The position numbers and the translations under genes were made by a program. From the NCBI GenBank assembly GCA_022559985.1, contig JAFJTR010000010.1, positions 372,001 through 436,000 of the forward strand: DNA of 64,000 nt, written 5' to 3'. This DNA comes from Parastagonospora avenae f. sp. tritici 18332-5. Its lineage: Eukaryota; Ascomycota; Dothideomycetes; Pleosporales; Phaeosphaeriaceae. Positions 34,127 through 46,320 of the stretch are shown piece after piece; position 1 is the stretch's first letter, and the number at the start of each line of letters is the position of its first letter. The notes beneath the pieces are model-generated. The model was not told the DNA's origin. It did no database searches and was given only the letters and a program-made list of their open reading frames with translations.

Positions 34127-34720
34127 TTAAGATCGCATCTTAGACTTCTTCCAGTTGATCCTCGGCTTATGCGCATCCATTTGGCAGCCTTCCTCGTTCA
34201 CTTTTGCATCGCAACAGCTATACACGAATCCCTCTGGATACTCTTGCCTCGCCCAATCTGAGTCGATTTCACCATGACAATCTTCATCATGGTCTGCCCA
34301 AAAGTCGCCTTCGAAGTCTGGCTCCGTCTCACCTAGTTTCACGTGTCAACTCACCAATAAAAGACTGCATTTACGAGCATAGTGCTTACCTGGATGCCAC
34401 ACGCACGCGTCGTCCGGGTTGTCCAGGACGTCGTATTCTTCTTTGCATTGCTCGCAGGTTTCAAATCGTTGCAGTGGCTCGTCTCGTTTCCTCTTGGTGT
34501 CGGTATTACCATCCGCACCCTGAACGACAAGCAAGTTGTCGCACGCTAGCTTGAACGCAGCTGGATTCTCCGTACATATAGCGCGCAGCACTGTCCGCAA
34601 GCGGTCTATGGTCGCGGAGTCGATTGCGTTGTGCAGGACTGACGCATCCACGCTAATGTTGTTGGGCCTGCTATTTTCTGACGACCGCGAAGTGTCGTTC
34701 ATAATGGAGGAGATATCCAT
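34127..34720 (-). CDS. CHORD-like cysteine/histidine zinc protein, hypothetical
   Basis: Two exons (34720-34390 and 34332-34127) with a 57-bp intron (GTAAGC...CTAG) give 178 residues. The join restores ACVWHPGETEPDFEGDFW, which no single frame contains. The Cys/His pattern is CEQC...C-x-W-HPG...DCHG...YSCCDAK...EGC-x4-H. This resembles the CHORD zinc-binding layout (C-x-HPG...CC...GC-x-H) but is looser, and many Pezizomycotina have proteins of this kind. The N-terminus is Ser/Asn-rich with a KRKRDE basic patch, possibly nuclear. Role unknown. Confidence 0.72.
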
Positions 34721-36480
34721 TCCGAATGATGAATCCACAAAATATGTTTTGTTGAAAGGCAGTGAGCTCGGAGTCGAAGCCGAAGTGACGTACCATGTTC
34801 ACGTCGCGCAATCCCTGCTGTTCACGCTCGCGTATCGTGCTATGCCGAATATGGTAAAGTAAAACAAAAAAGGTCCGAAAGTTTACCGTCTTAGTGGGAC
34901 GAGATATCGAGACGAAGACTTTCTGTTCCAAATTTATGAACATTCTCGTCAGTTTCTTGAACGTTCTCCAACCGAACGTTGAATGCTATCTTATGCTGCT
35001 AGATTACGAAGGAACAGGTTGTCACTACGCAGGCGCATGGTTGAGATAGCGACGAAGCTCCGCACCTCCTTTCGCATCGATCAGATACCCCTGGTCAAAG
35101 CCCCTTCAACACCTTCCATACCCGTGTTGACCGAGCCGCTCCTGGTACTCTTCAAAATAATCAGGTCACCGCAAGAATTTCCAACCTATAACATTCACTA
35201 CTGTTGACGAAGATCGGACCGGCTGTTGCACTGAGACACTGAGACACCCCACATGCAAGTTCATAGTTATACCAAACACTGCCCAGGACAAATGCCAGCC
35301 CACAACGATCCTGTCATTCGCCACGAGCATCACGTCTCTCGCGATCCCCACATACCTCCGGTAAAGCTACCGACTGGCCGAAATCGGATCGACCTCGCTA
35401 AGAATAAACCCTGGACGTCGACCAGGATGACACAGCTATAAAAGAACGTCTTTAAACATGGGTATGACAAAGGGAGGTCATCGGCACTCATGAAAAAGAG
35501 ATTAAAAGCGGCACACCGTTTATTTAGAATATGCAACCTGACGCAATGATTGATGTTGAAAATCATGTCCGATGAGACCCTGCAACAGGTCCGGTGGAAC
35601 ACGCAGCATCGACTTAACGCACACTCACTCAATCGATCTGTGCTGCATGTTAACAGGTCTAGTTAGTCGAATACGCATTGTGAACTTATCGCATACTAAT
35701 AGCACAACTACTCGATCAACATCTACTGCACGTAACAGCTCCGGTAGGACACGCAGTATCGTTTCAAGACTCCATTGCACCGCAACCATTCCATCAATAT
35801 GTACTGCACGTTCACAGCTCCGACGGAACACTCCGCATCAAATCAACAACCGCCAATAGCACAACAACTCAATCAATTCACTTGAAAATAAAGCCACGCA
35901 ACGCATCCAAATCATCAACAAGTCTTCTGTATAGCGATTCCCTCCTTTCGCAGCTTGACTGGCCTTTGGAATAACTCTCTGCTGAGGCTATTCCGTAGCA
36001 CCAGAGCTGTAAAAATACGTGTAGTACGGGAGGATAAGCATGGACTCGCTCTCAAATGCGTCGAGTGTCGCAAAGAACAGACGTAAGCACGTGAGGGGAA
36101 TTTACCGTTAGCTTTAACAACGACAATGATAATGCAGCTGTGTGTCGTATCCAAAGCATCCATTCTTACCTCATCCTTCACAAGTTTCGAGACGGGAAGT
36201 CAATTGAAGTTATATTCACTTTTTTTTTGCATTTGACCGCTAACGGTCTCTAATATCGCACGCCCAAACGCTAGCTATGCTATCCTACGCTGCGCTAACG
36301 CCATGCATGTCCTTGTAAAATGCCATCTCTCGAGCATCAACTCCGCTTGGAGCATCCCTTCATCATGTTGAGTCCGAGACCAAGACCATGTAGCTTGTGA
36401 GATGTGTAGTTGTACGGATCTGTGAATGCTCAGAAATCGCGATCCGCTTTGCACAATCTCAACGATGGATGAAAAACAGC
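34721..36480. other. Intergenic with a tandem repeat
   Basis: No gene recognised. It holds the 76-bp tandem repeat listed separately, a T8 run at 36222-36229, and the 3' flank of CAND1 on its right. Confidence 0.45.
35560..35880. repeat. Degenerate tandem repeat, about 76-bp period, four copies
   Basis: Variants of TGCTGCATGTTAACAGGTCCGGTGGAACACGCAGCATC recur with cores at about 35585, 35660, 35736 and 35813. Core forms are CTCCGGTAGGACACGCAGTATCG and CTCCGACGGAACACTCCGCATC; the second copy is the most diverged. AATAGCACAACTACTCGATCAA-type sequence also recurs between copies. Confidence 0.65.
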
Positions 36481-39400
36481 TCAGCGATCGCGCTCTTTCA
36501 GATCGTCCGTGACTGACTTGAGTCCAGCTGCATGCTCCTTGGACACCCAATCCCAGTAGTTGGTCCAGACGCGCAGTTGTGGATCGTCCTGAGTGGTGCT
36601 AACGACGCCTTCGGTGCCCAGTTGCTTGTTCAGGGTCACGCTAGTCTTCAGGACACCCTTGGCGCCTTCCTGAATCTTCTCGACTTCTTGCTTGACAGCG
36701 TTCTCCTTGGGCTTGATGGTCAAGACGGCACGAAAGTTGTCCGCAATAGCGTCGAGGCGCGCGTGCACCTGATCTGGTGCAACGACCATGAGCTTGGTGA
36801 GCATGAGGTTACACAGGATACGGATATCGTGCTCGTCCGTGATACCGGCAACGATGCGGTCGAAGAACTCGGACACCTCGACAGGCGACAGGCGAGAAAA
36901 GGAGGTTTCAAGCAAAGCGTACAAGGTCTCGTAAGCACTCTTGCGGATCTCAAGACCGTCGTCGACCTTGTGCTTGAAAGGACCCATCTGCACTTCGCGA
37001 ATGAGCTCCGGCTTGATGATGGTCTCCTTCATGGCCAGAGGAAGCAGCTGATCTAGGGCCGGTAGGATGATGTCAGGTTTGTTGTGCATTGCAGAGTTGA
37101 AAGTCATGAGAGCCAAGCGGCGGTTCTCGAGGTCGGGCTCGTTGAGCATTTGGACCAACATAGGCACAACGAGTGGTCGAAGATACTCGTCATACGCTTC
37201 ATCCGTGTCAGAGAAAGTATAGCGCAGCGCTGAGATGACCATGCCGCGCACGCTTCCTTTGCGATCGTTCAAGAACGCCTAAATAATTTAGTCAGTAATC
37301 ATGCTGTTGAATCGCGACGAGTTGAGACTTACTTGAAGTTGAGGAAGGTACGTCTTCGGATCAATGATGGTCAGTCTGCCGATGCACTCTGCGCCAATCG
37401 CCTTATTATCCTCAAGCTGAGAAGCAGTGATGAGGTTCTGCCACAGTGTCGACGCATATGGAATGATCTCAGACTCCGTGTCCTCCTGTTGTAGGATCTC
37501 CTTGATGGAGTGGAGCAGAAGATATTGGGGAGCAGAGGCCTGACCCATCGTTTTGAGGATGATGGGAAGGTACTTACTAACACTGCCAGCACCCGCTCGT
37601 CCAAGAGCGACGGCAGCAGCTAAAGGAACCTGTTCAGAGCGTGCATTGAAAAATTTGATGAACAGCTTCGGGTCGATTGAGGACTGTGCGCCGAGACGGA
37701 GAGCGGACTCTCCGAGCACAACTAGGGCAAGGCATTTGCGCTTGTCGTCTGGTGCTGTTTCGAGCTCTTGGACAAACTGCTCAAGCTTTACACCAACACT
37801 GCTGCCACCATAGACAAGGAGATTTCCAATCACCTTGCCAACAACTTCAGGATAACCTCCAACGCCGACTTCTTGAAGCAGTGACCGCATCAACTCTTGG
37901 CCAGCCTGTTGCTCGCCAATTGTGCGCACGAGCTGGAGCAATGCATCCAAGGAGGTACCACTGATGGAGCCCTGCACCACCTGACAAAGGGCAGAGTTCA
38001 GCTGTGGTGTCATGATTCCCCGCGCGTCATCCTTGACGAATGTGGCCAAAACTATCAGTGCGGGTCCCAGCAAATGTAAGTCGACAGCAGTGAGCAGCGG
38101 TAACAATGCATCAACAATTTGTGCTTTAGTCTGGCCATCAAGCTGACTCCGAGAGTGCGGGTTCAATGAAAGAGTCCGGAGCGCGCTCAGGCTTGCGCCG
38201 CGTAACGCTCGGCTTGCCTTGCGCAGTTGTGCTGCAAGCTCAAGAGCAACGCTACGCACCCACTTGGCAGACAACTCACCATCGGCCTTCGTATGCGCTG
38301 CAATTGAGTCGATGGCACGAACGGACGCAACACGTGTAAGCTCATTCTTCAAGCGATCTCCCAGAAGGTCCAATCCAGAGGTCCGCTTTTGGGACGAAAG
38401 TAGACCTTCGGTACCAGAGCTTCGACCCAGCAGTAGACCCAAGACATGGAGAGCACTCTTGCGCACTTCAAGGTCGGCATCGTTAGCAGATATCCGGTTG
38501 ATCAATGCCTCGTATAGCTGCTCCACATGCTCTTGATTGTGCGACCCAGAGGATGTTGATCGAGGCGGTGTCAGAGCTTTCAATACCTGCTCTGTTGCTG
38601 CAAGTGCCTCAATGGACAACTTGCTGTACTTGTCCTTGACGCTCTTGAGTAGAGCATCGACAATGGAGGGTAGGTATGGTTGGATCACCTTAGAGGAATG
38701 TGTATCGGCGATTGCACCAATGAGCTGCAGTGCTTGCGTTCGAAGGCTGTTTGCTGTCGCAGAGGCGCTGCTTGTAGATCCACTGGTAGTTTTTGCAGCC
38801 TCAACGACTGGCTCCATGAGTTGGTGCAGATATGACTCCAGACCTCCTCGCTGGGTAATGACGATATCCTTGATCAGAACCACCGAAGCCTGCTTTGTGC
38901 TGGGAGGACACGATGCCTGTTTGAGAAGCTGCGAGATTCCCTTGACAATCTCTGGGCTGAGCTTTGAAAGACTAGCCTGCGGGCCAACGGATGGTGTTGA
39001 TGATCTTGCGGGTGAATCGAAGCCCATGGATAAGGAGGAGTTCGCATGCAAATCGAACATACTTGCATCGCTTCCGCCTCGACGACGTTTGCGACTGGGC
39101 GGCGGGCCCATTGCGCCTCCTTGAGCGTGCTCGTCTGCGAATTTGACGGGGGCCGGCCCATCGCCGGACTTCTTGACCAAGTTTGACAACGTTGCAAGGA
39201 CCTCTAGTCGCACAGAGTCCTCTCGCTCCTTGAAACGGGTTATGAGTGCCGGAGCCACCTTGCTGTATAATGTCCCGTCTTCCAGAAGGTCGCCATTGCT
39301 CCGAGTGGATATGAGAGTGTAGAGGACCTTGGTGGCGCATCTACGGACCTTCCAGCTGGCGTCCTCATCGTCGTCAAAGCCAGCTTCTTCCTCGAAGTCA

Positions 39401-40611
39401 TCGCCCTCAAGCGGATCCTCTTCATCACTAACCATGCCCTCTTCTTCATCGTCGTCGTCGTTGAGCGCGTTGGGGTCGTATTTGAGGTAGCGTGTGGCAG
39501 CGTCGATGGTTTCGTCTGTGTACATGCGCATGTCCTGGGAACACGAGGCGAGGAAGCCTTCCAGCGCGATCAAAGCAGCCTCGAGGACTTCATCGATCTC
39601 CGGGTCTCGCTCGCCCTCATCGTCTGATGTGTCCATCTCTTCATCTTGTTCTTGTGAGCTGAGCGCGCTCAGAACGAAGGGTGCCAGCGTTTGGAGGTAC
39701 GGTCCGAATTTGCGAGGTATGGAGCTGTCACAGTTAGTTGATGGATTCATGTCGCTCATAGAAGTTACTTACCGCGCCATGGAGCCGAGAATAGTGATGT
39801 AGAGCTTCCGCTTAGTACGTGTCAAATGAGGGTCACGGAGGAGCTCGATGACACGAGACAGAAAGCTGCTCAATAGCTGGTCGGAGAAGTAGCCTGCCAG
39901 CGTGGAGATGGCGGTGACAGACTTCTTCTTCATCATGGAACTCGCACGCTCGTTCTCGAGGATTTCAAACGTGATCTTCTGCAGCGCATTGATCTCAGCA
40001 TCCTGCAGCATGGGACCAAAGCATCGCGCGACCTCAGTCAAGACGTCGATGGCGTTGCTGTCAGTACCCTTCTCCAAGTCTACCTGCAGCATGCCCTTGG
40101 GAACCTTGGGCAGGCCTTGTTGTGAAGGCTGGATGACCTGGTAGCCCACGAGGCGTGGGATCAAGACCTTGCTGATCGCGCTGTATGCATCGAGGACGGG
40201 CCGGCTCCGTGACACACCGCTGGCAGCATGTGGGAGAGAGACGACGACCTCTCTGAGTGCCAGCGAAGGTATTGACTGGTCCACAGTGTTGTCTGTCTGC
40301 AGATTGGAGAGCTTCTCGATCATTGGACACAGGATCTTATCCGGAATCTTGTTCACAAAGGGTCCCAAGCACTTGACTGCCTGGTTCTGCACCTCTCCAT
40401 TCGTGTCTACCAGTGTATGAAGCAGACCCTCTACTGTCTTCGCACACGTGACATCGTCGTGCTGGAGGAAGCCCGAGTGAGCTACCACGAGAATGTCGTG
40501 CAGATCGCTCAGGGCCATGAAGCGAAAGTCGGGGTCTTCGTCGTTGAGCTTCGGCAGCAGCTGGGCGACATTGTGCGCGGTCGGGTTCGGCGGTACAGAT
40601 GACGGTGCCAT
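36481..40611 (-). CDS. CAND1/TIP120 cullin-associated NEDD8-dissociated protein
   Basis: Three exons on the minus strand (40611-39773, 39724-37333, 37278-36481; introns of 48 and 54 bp) give 1342 residues. HEAT repeats run throughout. The N-terminus (VAQLLPKLNDEDPDFRFMALSDL) matches the CAND1 start. A long acidic loop (about residues 365-400, with EEEGMVSDEEDP and FDDDEDASWKVRR) is the family's hallmark insertion. The C-terminal TIP120 domain (MGPFKHKVDDGLEIRKSAYE...) is complete. CAND1 binds cullin-RBX1 lacking a substrate adaptor and exchanges F-box receptors on SCF ligases. Length is typical of fungal CAND1. The gene is divergent from the mitochondrial-type gene at 41,204. Confidence 0.95.
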
Positions 40612-41203
40612 GGTGGCGGCGTGTCTCTATGCGGGAGAGCTCGATGCGTGTGAGGTGTTTGGGTGTTTGTACACCTGCGGCGTGGCGGGGTATATGGCGG
40701 GGTTGAGGCACGCAATGTCGTGCAGGTGAATTGATTGAGGAGGGTGGGGGGGTCGAGAAGCAGGTTTATATGTTGAGGAGGAGCGCGCTGCAGGCCGCCG
40801 TGAGAGTAAACAAAAATGGTCCTGGAAATGTCCCGAGCGTAGTGGTTGCCTGCGCTGGCACTCGAAGCTCTAACCTTGCATCTACAACACTCCAATTGAA
40901 GCGCGAGAGTTGCCTTGATGATCATCCAGAACTTTACTCAATTACTCGACAGAGAGATCCCGCCTAATCTAATCCTGTTAAAAATGACAAACGCGTACCT
41001 GCACATGCGGGTACCCGTTCGCAATACATGCACGTGATGTAGAGAAGCTCGAGCCTCAGAGTGGTCCCCCACAATTGTGACGTCGTCTGGGTGAAATAGC
41101 CAGACCTTTGTAGTGACCTGATCATCCATCGCGCGTCTCCATCAGCATCAATCGCCATCAATTGCTCTTCGCCCGAGTCAATTGGTCTTCCTACAGCTTC
41201 ACC
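40612..41203. promoter_or_regulatory. Divergent intergenic promoter region
   Basis: 592 bp between the start codons of CAND1 (minus) and the small mitochondrial-type gene (plus). No gene recognised. Confidence 0.5.
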
Positions 41204-42130
41204 ATGTCTTTCCTCCGATCCAGCGCTCTACGAGCGTCATCACTCGCACGCGCTGCACGTCCTGTGCGCTCCATCCGCTCTGCCGAACTCCAGCCATGGC
41301 AACGAACTGTCCAGCGCAGGACGTATGCCAGTGAACATGGCACCCACGGCGCGACTCAAAGCAGTGAAGTACCATGGTATGTCATACGTTTTCTTTGATA
41401 AATCTGCATGCACTAGAGAACAAATGTCATATAGTCCCACCATGACAGAGCACACGTTGACGATGCTATAGGATGGTTGCTGCGGCTGCCGGTACCGCTA
41501 CTGGTCTCTACTTGGTCTTTACCCAGGACTTAGGTCACGGTCCTGGACACGATGAGGATCACCACGCCGAGGCGCACGAGACCCACGGCAAGAATGAGGG
41601 CCAGGACGGCGATGAGGAATCTGGAAAGGACGAATCCAGCGGCGAGGGCGAGGACAAGTCTCAGGGCGGACCCAAAGATGAGGCCAAGAGCAAGACGAAG
41701 AATCCTCCTCCGGAAGAACGCAACACCGAGCAGCCCGAAGACCCAAGCAAGCCCGGCTCTGGCAAGCCAGACAAGAAGAAGTCCGATGATTCTTCTGGGG
41801 ACGCACCGAAGAACGACGAGGACTCGCCTTCTCCCGACAAGCACGACAAGGTTCGTAATCTTTAGATATGCATGTTTTGACGGTTACTAACTGTTGTAGG
41901 CCGACCCTCGCGGCAAGCCCAAGAGCACCAACCACACATCAGGCAAGCAGGAGGGCCTCTCCAACTCAGATACCCACCACAGCTCGCAAATCTCCAAGCA
42001 GGACGATAAGAGCAAAAAGGGCGAGGGTGTTGCTGAGACTGCCAAGCTCAAGGGTACCGTTTCGACAAACCGCCCTGGAGCAGAGAACAAGGAAGAGCGC
42101 GGCAAGGCCCAGATCGACAAGGACGCATAG
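41204..42130 (+). CDS. Small mitochondrial-type membrane protein with charged disordered tail, hypothetical
   Basis: Three exons (41204-41376, 41472-41850, 41900-42130) give 260 residues. The N-terminus (MSFLRSSALRASSLARAARP) is rich in Arg/Ser/Ala without acids, a good mitochondrial presequence. After EVPW a single hydrophobic stretch (MVAAAAGTATGLYLVF) suggests an inner-membrane anchor. The rest is low-complexity Asp/Glu/Lys/Ser/Pro (GKNEGQDGDEESGKDESSGE style). Proteins of this layout are common in filamentous fungi; the function is unknown to me. The second intron starts GTTCGT, a non-consensus donor, but the exon phases and the TACTAAC branch point before TAG support it. Confidence 0.75.
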
Positions 42131-42623
42131 AGTAGAAAATCTGAACATGTCTCCTGACCATCTTGTATTTTATAGTACCCAATCGGCGACGATCGACTTC
42201 GTTGAACCGTTTATAATGTGCGAAATTGAAACGTCTACGCTTGCACCACATGTCCTCGAATAAGTAGACTTCTTATTAGATGCACATCTTGGACAATGAA
42301 TTGCAGACAGCTTTGAGCCGACTTGTGGACAGTATTAACAGAATGAACAGCACTTTAGAGTGTGAGCTGATTAAGTTGCGCTGACGTCATCGTTGGCCAA
42401 CGCTTGCAATCCTAGATCTAGATCTAGCTACATATGAATTTCCCCAATAATTCAAAGCTTCCTATGATTGTTTCAGCCTCGCCAGACCCCTAAAAACCCA
42501 GGTGTGCTAACCCCGCCCCACGTCATTGCTTCACGTCGCCCCACCACTCGCGCGCGAACGCGTTCCCACAACTACACATATCCCCAAACACATCTCGTGC
42601 CTAGTCCCAACCTCTAATCAAGC
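42131..42623. other. Intergenic, promoter of the SAF1-like gene
   Basis: A palindromic AGATCTAGATCTAGATCT-like run lies at about 42,413-42,427. The C-rich 42,480-42,620 is likely the 5' leader. Confidence 0.45.
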
Positions 42624-44643
42624 ATGTCGGAAAAGCTCGTGTCCATCACGGACCTGCCTCTTGACATCCTGGTCCTCGTCTTCCCCTACCTTCCTGCGAG
42701 CAGCTTCCTCGCACTCTGCAGCACGTGTAAAGCCTTCCAGCAGCCCTCGATTCGCCTTGATCCTGCATATTGGAGCTTTGCGGTTCGGAGTACATTCAGG
42801 ATTCCTAATCAGCCGGTTGTGCAGCATGATGGGGTGAGGTGGATGAAGATGTATCGGCGGTTGTTGACGCAGAGTCGGGTTTTTACTTGGGTATGTAAAG
42901 ACTGCTGTTGACATTGATACAGAAGCTAAGTATGATTTAGGGCAATAACTCGCATAGTCGTCTTGGCCACAGCTACGATGAGCGAGTTCACGACTCACCT
43001 ATGATGCCGAGGATCATCAGACCAGGTAGAGGAAGAATGCGACTGAATACTCATTGCTCCTTTCCTACCGAGATGGACAGCACGCGAAATTTGGGAGTCA
43101 TTGCTGACATGCAATGCGGGTGAGACGGACCCTGCTCCCAAGAAGAAGCTTGACTAACGTATTTAGTGGATGGTCGACCACCCTCCTCACAGCCCGAGGC
43201 ACGTTACACACCGTAGGGGTCCTCGATGGAGGTAGAGTCTTCGCTGCTATCGAGCGACTCCAACTGTTGGGGTTTCCTCCAGGATATCCGTCTTCCTCAA
43301 CCGATGCTCAGTACGATGAGCCCGCAGTCACGATACGCCAGTTCTCGGCCGGTCGTTCACACGTGCTCGCCCTTTCCGACAGTGGTCGAATTTGGTCGTG
43401 GTACCATGCGAAGAACCCAGGTTTACATGTCAAGTTCGCGAATGTTGACTTGAAAGACATGACTCTGGCCGAGAACTCGTCAAGTACATCATCGGCGTAC
43501 GGCAAGGTAAGACAGGTTGTGGCCGGCTGGAGCCGCAGCTCGGCTTATATTCACGGGTACGGCATCGTAGTATGGGACCCTGTTGAACGCGACCACGACG
43601 AAGAGACGACAGATACAATGCTGGTCTCAGAGAACGCAGAAATTCCGAGAACGGGATATCAGCGCGTCAAGGGAACACGTGCCCAGTCCGACGAAGAGAA
43701 AGCACTTGGCGAAGATGTCGGGGTTGTTTTGAACTACATCATCCTTGAGCATTTTGTCGTATTTGTCACAGACCTGGGCAAAGTCTTCTGTGGCAGATTT
43801 GAAGGAAAGCATAGAGTGGACGACATACTGGAGCTCCGAGCATTGAGCAACGACACGGGAGAGGGTGTTGACGTGCAAGGATCGTTCCGTCGATTCGCGA
43901 TCTTCAAGAACAACGAAGTCATTACAAGCGACCAAGGCTACCTCGAGGCTTGCTGGAACAACCAGCGCAGCAATCTCGAAGAGAATTTTGCAGAAGGCTT
44001 GAAGAGAATCCCCGCTCTCCAGAATAGCGGTGTTATCTCCGTCGCTTTCGGTGACTACCATTATCTCGCCCTGCACTCGAATGGAGCAATAACTTCCTAT
44101 GGTACTGAGCTTCAAGCTTGCGGTGCTTTGGGTTTGGGCAGTGAGCAAGATGACGAAGGGAAAGCCAGAGGCATTGTGTATGAGAGATTCAACCACGACG
44201 GCCGCCTCCTTCCACACGCATACACTCATGGTCGCCAGGTCTGGTTTGACAATAACAAGAAAGAATGGATCAATCATCTGATGAAGGGTGGCAAAGATCC
44301 CGAAGAAACACAGGAGCGCGTGGATCTATTCAGAAATGTGCACAACGTTCAAGGTGAAGTCTCCGAATGGATCGAACAAGAAGGCAGAGCTTTGGATAAG
44401 ACGAACAGAGGGGATGATGAACTGGGAGCTCACTTCGCACTTCGCGTGAGCGCTGCAGGCTGGCACTCTGGCGCATTAGTATTGGTCAACGATGAGCTAG
44501 CAGATCAGGCATTTTCACGGTCATTTGAGGATCAGGCTTTTCCGCGATTGAGGCTTGCCGATGGTACCGAGATGCCTGGTACGAAAGACTTTGACGAGTG
44601 GAGAGATGGAAGGCCGGAGTGGAACTTGAACATTTCGGCTTGA
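42624..44643 (+). CDS. Saf1-like F-box / RCC1-repeat protein (SCF substrate receptor)
   Basis: Three exons (42624-42890, 42941-43119, 43167-44643) give 640 residues. The F-box is at the N-terminus (LPLDILVLVFPYLPASSFLALCSTCKAF). RCC1-type propeller repeats follow: GNNSHSRLGH, FSAGRSHVLALSDSGRIWSW, AGWSRSSAYIHGYGIVVWDP, VFVTDLGKVFC and FGDYHYLALHSNGAITSYG...ALGLG. F-box plus RCC1 propeller is the architecture of yeast Saf1, which targets adenine deaminase Aah1 to SCF at quiescence; substrate specificity here is inferred only. Splicing out the first intron joins SRVFTW to GNNSHSRLGH, the expected first propeller blade. The 3' end is convergent with, and may overlap, the SesB-like gene. Confidence 0.85.
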
Positions 44644-45792
44644 AAGCATTTTTTACAGTTACGCGGCTTGTCAATCACCCCATCCTCCCACGAACCTTCA
44701 ATTGAAAGTGTTATGATTACCAGGCACATAATTAGCAAGTTCAGCGATGGCGGTAGTAAGTATGACTTACCATTATGAATGGTTCCTCCACTAGTTCCCT
44801 TGATCTCCACATCTGCATAATTGGCAAGAGCACCACGGTCATTGTTACCAATGTGCGTTGTTCGAGATTTTGGTTTGTCTTCCTCGGTGCCAGCGTCTTT
44901 CCTCTCCTTCGCAAGCTTGGTCATACGCCGCAACTCCGCAAGCACGTTTTTGTAAGTCTGATCCTCGCCACCAGAGAACTTCGTCATGCCAACATGATTC
45001 GCATCTACAGGAACCGAGTTCTCATACGCCGGTGGCGCAGCTGAATGAGAGGGCACGACAGTCCCGATCTTATTGTCCATCGGCACCGTCTCGAAGAAGC
45101 AACGCACCTCAATCGCCGCATCAGTGCCACGCCGCTTCGCAAGTAACTGTTGGAAACTGTGTTCCAGCTCTTGTAGCATCGCATCCTGATTCATAAGCGT
45201 ACTGACGAGGCTGGTGTCGTTGGAGTGGACTAGACTGACGATCTTCAACAGACATGCCGCAAAGTCCTCATGCTTTGATCCACAATTCGGTGTGCCCATG
45301 AAAATAACGCCACGATTATCCGAAGCAATAAGTGCAATATCGACTTGGTTCGAACCTTTCGACCGCAGAAGCGCTTTCTTCTCAACGATGCCGCCCATAC
45401 TATGCGCGACGAACAGCAGCGGGCGGTCCTCAATACCTTCTCGCAGGCTCGCTAGCTCATTGCATAGTTTCTGCGCATGTTGAGTTGGATTCGCGACGGA
45501 TACGACGTCGAATTCTTTGATGGAGTGTGCGGCGTAGCCCCACGTGATGATCCGGGCCGTGGGTATGTCCGTGGGAAGGAGCTCTCTGGGCCAGAATCAT
45601 GACGTCTGAGTGTTGACACTTGCCGGTTTTGTCCAGGTGAGTTTGCAATCACCGCCGAGACCGTGGATGAATACGATGCTATTGTAGTCAGTATAGCCTT
45701 TCTTTGAGTTGAGATGATGCTTACTCTGCTTCAGGTACATCCGGGTCGTGCAGCACCAGAGGTCCGAACGGGTTTGCATCATTTTTTGACAT
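44532..45792 (-). pseudogene. SesB-like alpha/beta-hydrolase (lipase-fold) effector, probably disabled by a TGA
   Basis: Exons on the minus strand: 45792-45725 (ATG, MSKNDANPFGPLVLHDPDVPE), a 46-bp intron, then 45678-44771. The domain is the SesB-type serine hydrolase that often accompanies fungal NLRs: IVFIHGLGGD near its start, FWPRELLPTDIPTARIITWGY, the nucleophile elbow VAHSMGGIVEKKAL (AHSMG for GxSxG) and GVIFMGTPNCGSKHEDFA. A TGA at 45597-45599 lies in frame directly before FWPREL. A 38-bp GC-AG intron (GCAAGT...CCCAG) could remove it but would also delete the conserved FWP, so I favour a nonsense lesion. After a Lys/Glu-rich linker the C-terminus is Gly/Asn-rich (GALANYADVEIKGTSGGTIHNG). 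A GTAAGT at 44770 suggests one more exon, running to about 44532 and overlapping the 3' end of the F-box gene antisense. Confidence 0.65.
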
Positions 45793-46320
45793 ACTACTTC
45801 CTTTCAGCCTTCGTTCTGAGTTCGAGAGAAGACTCCGAACCTTGGTTGCGGTGTCAATTGCAAGGCTTCACTAGACGATTCCAGCGGGTTTACAGGGCTA
45901 TCGTCACTCCCAGAAGTAGGCGGCCGCTTCGCAAAAAGTTTCTACATCTTCTCAGCTTCCATCACAGTATCGGACGCCATGGTATGTATGCTAACCACAG
46001 CTGGTCTGATTGCTGGGCTTTGTGAGCAAGAGCGAGCCTACTGACGGCATCGATTGCTCGATATATCGAGAACCTTTGCGTTGTTGGTTTGTTTTGCGTC
46101 CGTTTGTGCGCGTTTGTGTGACCGCACGGGAGGGTACGTCTAACAATCTTATCACGGGAGGCTGCAGTTTCAGCCCCATGTCCATGGTAACGACCTGGAA
46201 ACTTTAAACAAGCGGTCTTACAGCAAACTTTGCAGGCAACTCCGGACGTGCCATCGAGACTTAGCATCTACTTATATTAATCTGAATTAAGAGCGAAAGA
46301 CCTCTATACCAGCGAATACA
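45793..46320. promoter_or_regulatory. Divergent spacer between the SesB-like gene and the NLR
   Basis: About 530 bp separating the two starts, likely holding both promoters and the NLR's missing first exon, since no ATG is in frame with the NLR motif block after a TAA about 30 bp upstream of 46321. No other gene seen. Confidence 0.45.

Noticed and set aside
36532..37056. 174-codon plus-strand open frame
   Set aside because: Antisense shadow of the CAND1 last exon, no domain.
43627..44277. 216-codon minus-strand frame
   Set aside because: Antisense to the SAF1-like gene.
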